Source: JAGOEY01 sp017997515 (GTDB lineage: Bacteria; Pseudomonadota; Gammaproteobacteria; Burkholderiales; Burkholderiaceae_C). From it: a DNA stretch of 64,000 nt. Below the pieces are notes generated by a model that worked only from the letters and a program-made list of their open reading frames with translations, had not been told where the DNA came from and ran no database searches. Below, in pieces: positions 62,343 to 64,000 of the stretch; the first letter of the stretch is position 1, and each line of letters begins with the position of its first letter. Made by a program: the position numbers and the translations under genes. The DNA lies in NCBI GenBank assembly GCA_026314275.1, contig CP111109.1:2790001-2854000 (forward strand), given 5' to 3'.

Positions 62343-62849
62343 TTAAACCAGGACAGCTTTAACGATGACCACGTCTTCGACTGGCACGTCAGAGTGGCCG
62401 CCCTTGTTGCCGGTGCGCACGGCCTTGATCTTGTCGACGACTTCGGTGCCCGCCACCACCTTGCCAAACACGGCATAACCCCAGCCGGAGGCGGTGGGGG
62501 CGCTGAAGTTCAGGAAGTCGTTGTCCTTGATGTTGATGAAGAACTGCGCGGTGGCGGAGTGGGGTGCGTTGGTGCGCGCCATGGCCACGGTGTAGTTGTT
62601 GTTCTTCAGGCCGTTGTTGGCTTCGTTGTCGATCTGTGCGTCGGTGGGCTTTTGCGCCATGCCCGGCTCAAAACCGCCACCTTGCACCATGAAGCCAGGG
62701 ATCACACGGTGAAAAATCGTGTTGTCGTAGTGGCCCTTCTTCACGTAGCTCAGGAAGTTTTCGACCGACTTGGGGGCCTTTTCCTGGTCGAGTTCAAGGG
62801 TGATGACGCCGTGGTTGGCAATGTGGAGTTCGACTTTGGGGTTGCTCAT
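62343..62849 (-). CDS. ppiB: Cytoplasmic peptidyl-prolyl cis-trans isomerase B (cyclophilin)
   Basis: 168-aa cyclophilin: KSVENFLSYVKKGHYDNTIF, HRVIPGFMVQGGGFEPG, NSATAQFF-like APHSATAQFFINIKD and GWGYAVFGKVVAGTEVVDKI. No signal peptide, so it acts on cytoplasmic proteins. It lies 12 bp before lpxH and follows the periplasmic paralogue, with a family-2 element between them. Confidence 0.95.
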   Translation of the reverse strand: MSNPKVELHIANHGVITLELDQEKAPKSVENFLSYVKKGHYDNTIFHRVIPGFMVQGGGFEPGMAQKPTDAQIDNEANNGLKNNNYTVAMARTNAPHSATAQFFINIKDNDFLNFSAPTASGWGYAVFGKVVAGTEVVDKIKAVRTGNKGGHSDVPVEDVVIVKAVLV

Positions 62850-62892
62850 GCTTGTTCCTAAAAGATGGGAGGAGGGAGGACTGCTTCGCGCT

Positions 62893-62994
62893 GCTGGGAG
62901 TGTGCACCACCCCTTCCAGGGGTACCGCGGAACTGGCTTTGCTAGGCCGCTGGTATCGCCCCCTGGGGGGAGGAGCCGCAGGCGCTTCGGGGGG
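62893..62994 (-). repeat. Family-2 3'-end hairpin element, copy G
   Basis: On the minus strand CCCCCCGAAGCGCC starts directly after the ppiA stop. A CCCCCCAGGGGG stem and CTAGC-AAA-GCCAG flanked by GCGG and CCGC follow. It is the most diverged copy in the hairpin. Confidence 0.8.
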
Positions 62995-63621
62995 TTACTT
63001 AATCAGAGTTGCCGAGTTGATGGTGATGGGGGTTGTGGGCACGTTCTGGTACGGGCCCTTGTTGCCGGTGGCCACGCCTTTGATCTTGTCCACCACCTCT
63101 GCGCCGCTCACGACTTTGCCGAACACGGCATAACCGTGGCCGTCGGGCTGGGGGGCGTTGAGGTTGTCGTTGTCCTTCACATTGATGAAGAACTGCGCGG
63201 TGGCCGAGTTGGGGTTGCCGGTGCGGGCCATGGCCACGGTGTATTTGTTGTTCTTCAGGCCGTTGCTGGCCTCCAGCGGAATAGGCGCACGTGTGGGTTT
63301 TTGCTGCAGGTCGGCGGTGAAGCCGCCACCCTGGACCATGAAGCCGTCGATCACGCGGTGGAACACGGTGCCGTCGTAGTGCTTGTCGTTCACATACTGC
63401 AGAAAGTTGGCAACCGTTTTGGGGGCCTTTGCCGGGTCGAGCTCCAGCACGATGTCACCGGCCGATGTGGCCAGCTTGACGCGGGGCGCAGCGGTTTGTG
63501 CGGCCAGGTGGGTAGAGGCCAAACCAAGGGCTGCGGCCAGCACCAGGCTGCGGCGGGTCCATGCGGACGATGCGGAAAATGAAAAAGCCACGGAAAACCT
63601 CTTGGAAGTGTGTCGGTGCAA
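62995..63621 (-). CDS. ppiA: Periplasmic peptidyl-prolyl cis-trans isomerase A (cyclophilin)
   Basis: 208-aa cyclophilin with an N-terminal signal peptide (about 40 residues, SLVLAAALGLASTHLAAQ). The isomerase domain contains KTVANFLQYVNDKHYDGTVF, HRVIDGFMVQGGGFTADL and GHGYAVFGKVVSGAEVVDKI. It assists folding in the periplasm. It sits between the TPR gene and ppiB on the same strand, and may be a duplication of the neighbouring gene. Confidence 0.94.
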   Translation of the reverse strand: MHRHTSKRFSVAFSFSASSAWTRRSLVLAAALGLASTHLAAQTAAPRVKLATSAGDIVLELDPAKAPKTVANFLQYVNDKHYDGTVFHRVIDGFMVQGGGFTADLQQKPTRAPIPLEASNGLKNNKYTVAMARTGNPNSATAQFFINVKDNDNLNAPQPDGHGYAVFGKVVSGAEVVDKIKGVATGNKGPYQNVPTTPITINSATLIK

Positions 63622-63654
63622 AGGAAAACGGGGCCTTATTTAAAAGGCCAGGGC

Positions 63655-64000
63655 TTACTTCTTGGCGGCAGGTTTGGCGGGTTTGGCACCCACGTTAAAC
63701 ACGTCGCGGACCAAGGCCATCTTGGGGCCCAACTGGGCGTTGCCGGGCTCCAGCTGCTGCGCACGGGCATACGACTGGTTGGCCATACGGGCATAGATGT
63801 CACCCAGGTTTTCGTGGGCAATGGCGTAGCCGGGGTTGATACGGATGGCCATTTCCAGCGCGGTGCGGGCCTTGTCCAGCTGGTTCTGGCTGGCCAGCAG
63901 GGCGGCCAGGTTGTTGTAGGGCTCGGGCAGCTCGGGGTAGTCCTGGGTCAGGGCTGTGAAGGTGGCAATGGCTTCGGTGGTGTTGCCTGCCTGGGTCTGG
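63655..64000 (-). CDS. TPR repeat protein (5' end outside window)
   Basis: The C-terminal ~114 residues of a tetratricopeptide-repeat protein: YPELPEPYNNLAALLASQNQ, INPGYAIAHENLGDIYARMA (TPR repeats) and a Pro/Ala/Lys tail NVGAKPAKPAAKK. The start is beyond base 64000 on this strand. TPR genes are often upstream of ppiA in this bacterial family. No catalytic motif is visible. Confidence 0.85.
   Translation of the reverse strand, partial: QTQAGNTTEAIATFTALTQDYPELPEPYNNLAALLASQNQLDKARTALEMAIRINPGYAIAHENLGDIYARMANQSYARAQQLEPGNAQLGPKMALVRDVFNVGAKPAKPAAKK

Overview
The window is high-GC chromosomal DNA from a betaproteobacterium, most likely a Comamonadaceae member of the Rhodoferax/Polaromonas/Acidovorax type. 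This rests on the gene families (Bug-type receptor, phasin, proteobacterial GshA, UrtE, kynureninase operon, DUF2322, DUF938, DUF924) and on two dispersed intergenic repeat families. No tRNA, rRNA, CRISPR array, integrase, transposase or phage structural gene was seen.

Layout. 1-6.5 kb: end of urtE; a Bug receptor, LysR regulator and divergent M20 peptidase; a LytS/LytTR two-component pair. 6.5-18 kb: argH; an OmpR/QseB-like two-component system followed by a DegP/MucD protease that shares its CTAAG direct-repeat operator; a 1,988-aa alpha-2-macroglobulin. 18-27 kb: membrane-anchored Mrr-like protein, EamA transporter, NUDIX hydrolase, a metallo-beta-lactamase-fold diiron protein behind a perfect FNR box, gshA, a META/DUF4377 lipoprotein, a 268-bp MITE-like element, an SDR and an RbgA/YlqF-type GTPase. 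26.7-30.2 kb: an accessory insertion next to kynU that carries a dynamin-like GTPase fused to a MITD1-type C-terminal domain and is bordered by a decayed kynU 3' fragment. 30.2-33 kb: kynU-kynB-gntR with two matching operators. 33-47 kb: phasin, YqhD-like dehydrogenase, M48 peptidase plus DUF898, SH3 and glycine-zipper stress proteins, M23 peptidase, cytochrome b561, gltS, a DUF938 methyltransferase, DUF924, an M14 peptidase, a PheC-like binding protein and small housekeeping proteins. 47.2-54.5 kb: an accessory or defence zone with two GIY-YIG proteins, MntA/HepT, an HTH-nucleotidyltransferase/HEPN pair, debris of a zeta-toxin-like gene and a DUF924 gene, and an AT-rich three-gene operon (C5 cytosine methyltransferase, GHKL ATPase, unknown Rossmann-like protein). 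54.6-64 kb: glnS, aroQ, arfB, a universal stress protein behind a second FNR-type box, a FrnE-like DsbA protein, and a minus-strand run TPR-ppiA-ppiB-lpxH-mtfA-SRAP.

Three points stand out. (1) The dynamin-MIT_C fusion at 27.2-30.1 kb and the methyltransferase/GHKL/unknown operon at 51-54.5 kb are the best candidates for poorly described conflict systems. (2) A roughly 100-bp element occurs seven times, each time directly 3' of a stop codon in the same orientation relative to the gene, with two hairpins and compensatory base changes. This looks like a 3'-end RNA element. (3) Seven genes carry single-base frameshifts, six of them at or next to G/C runs. This pattern suggests residual indels in the sequence, though phase variation is possible. 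For these genes the span given is that of the reconstructed full-length gene.
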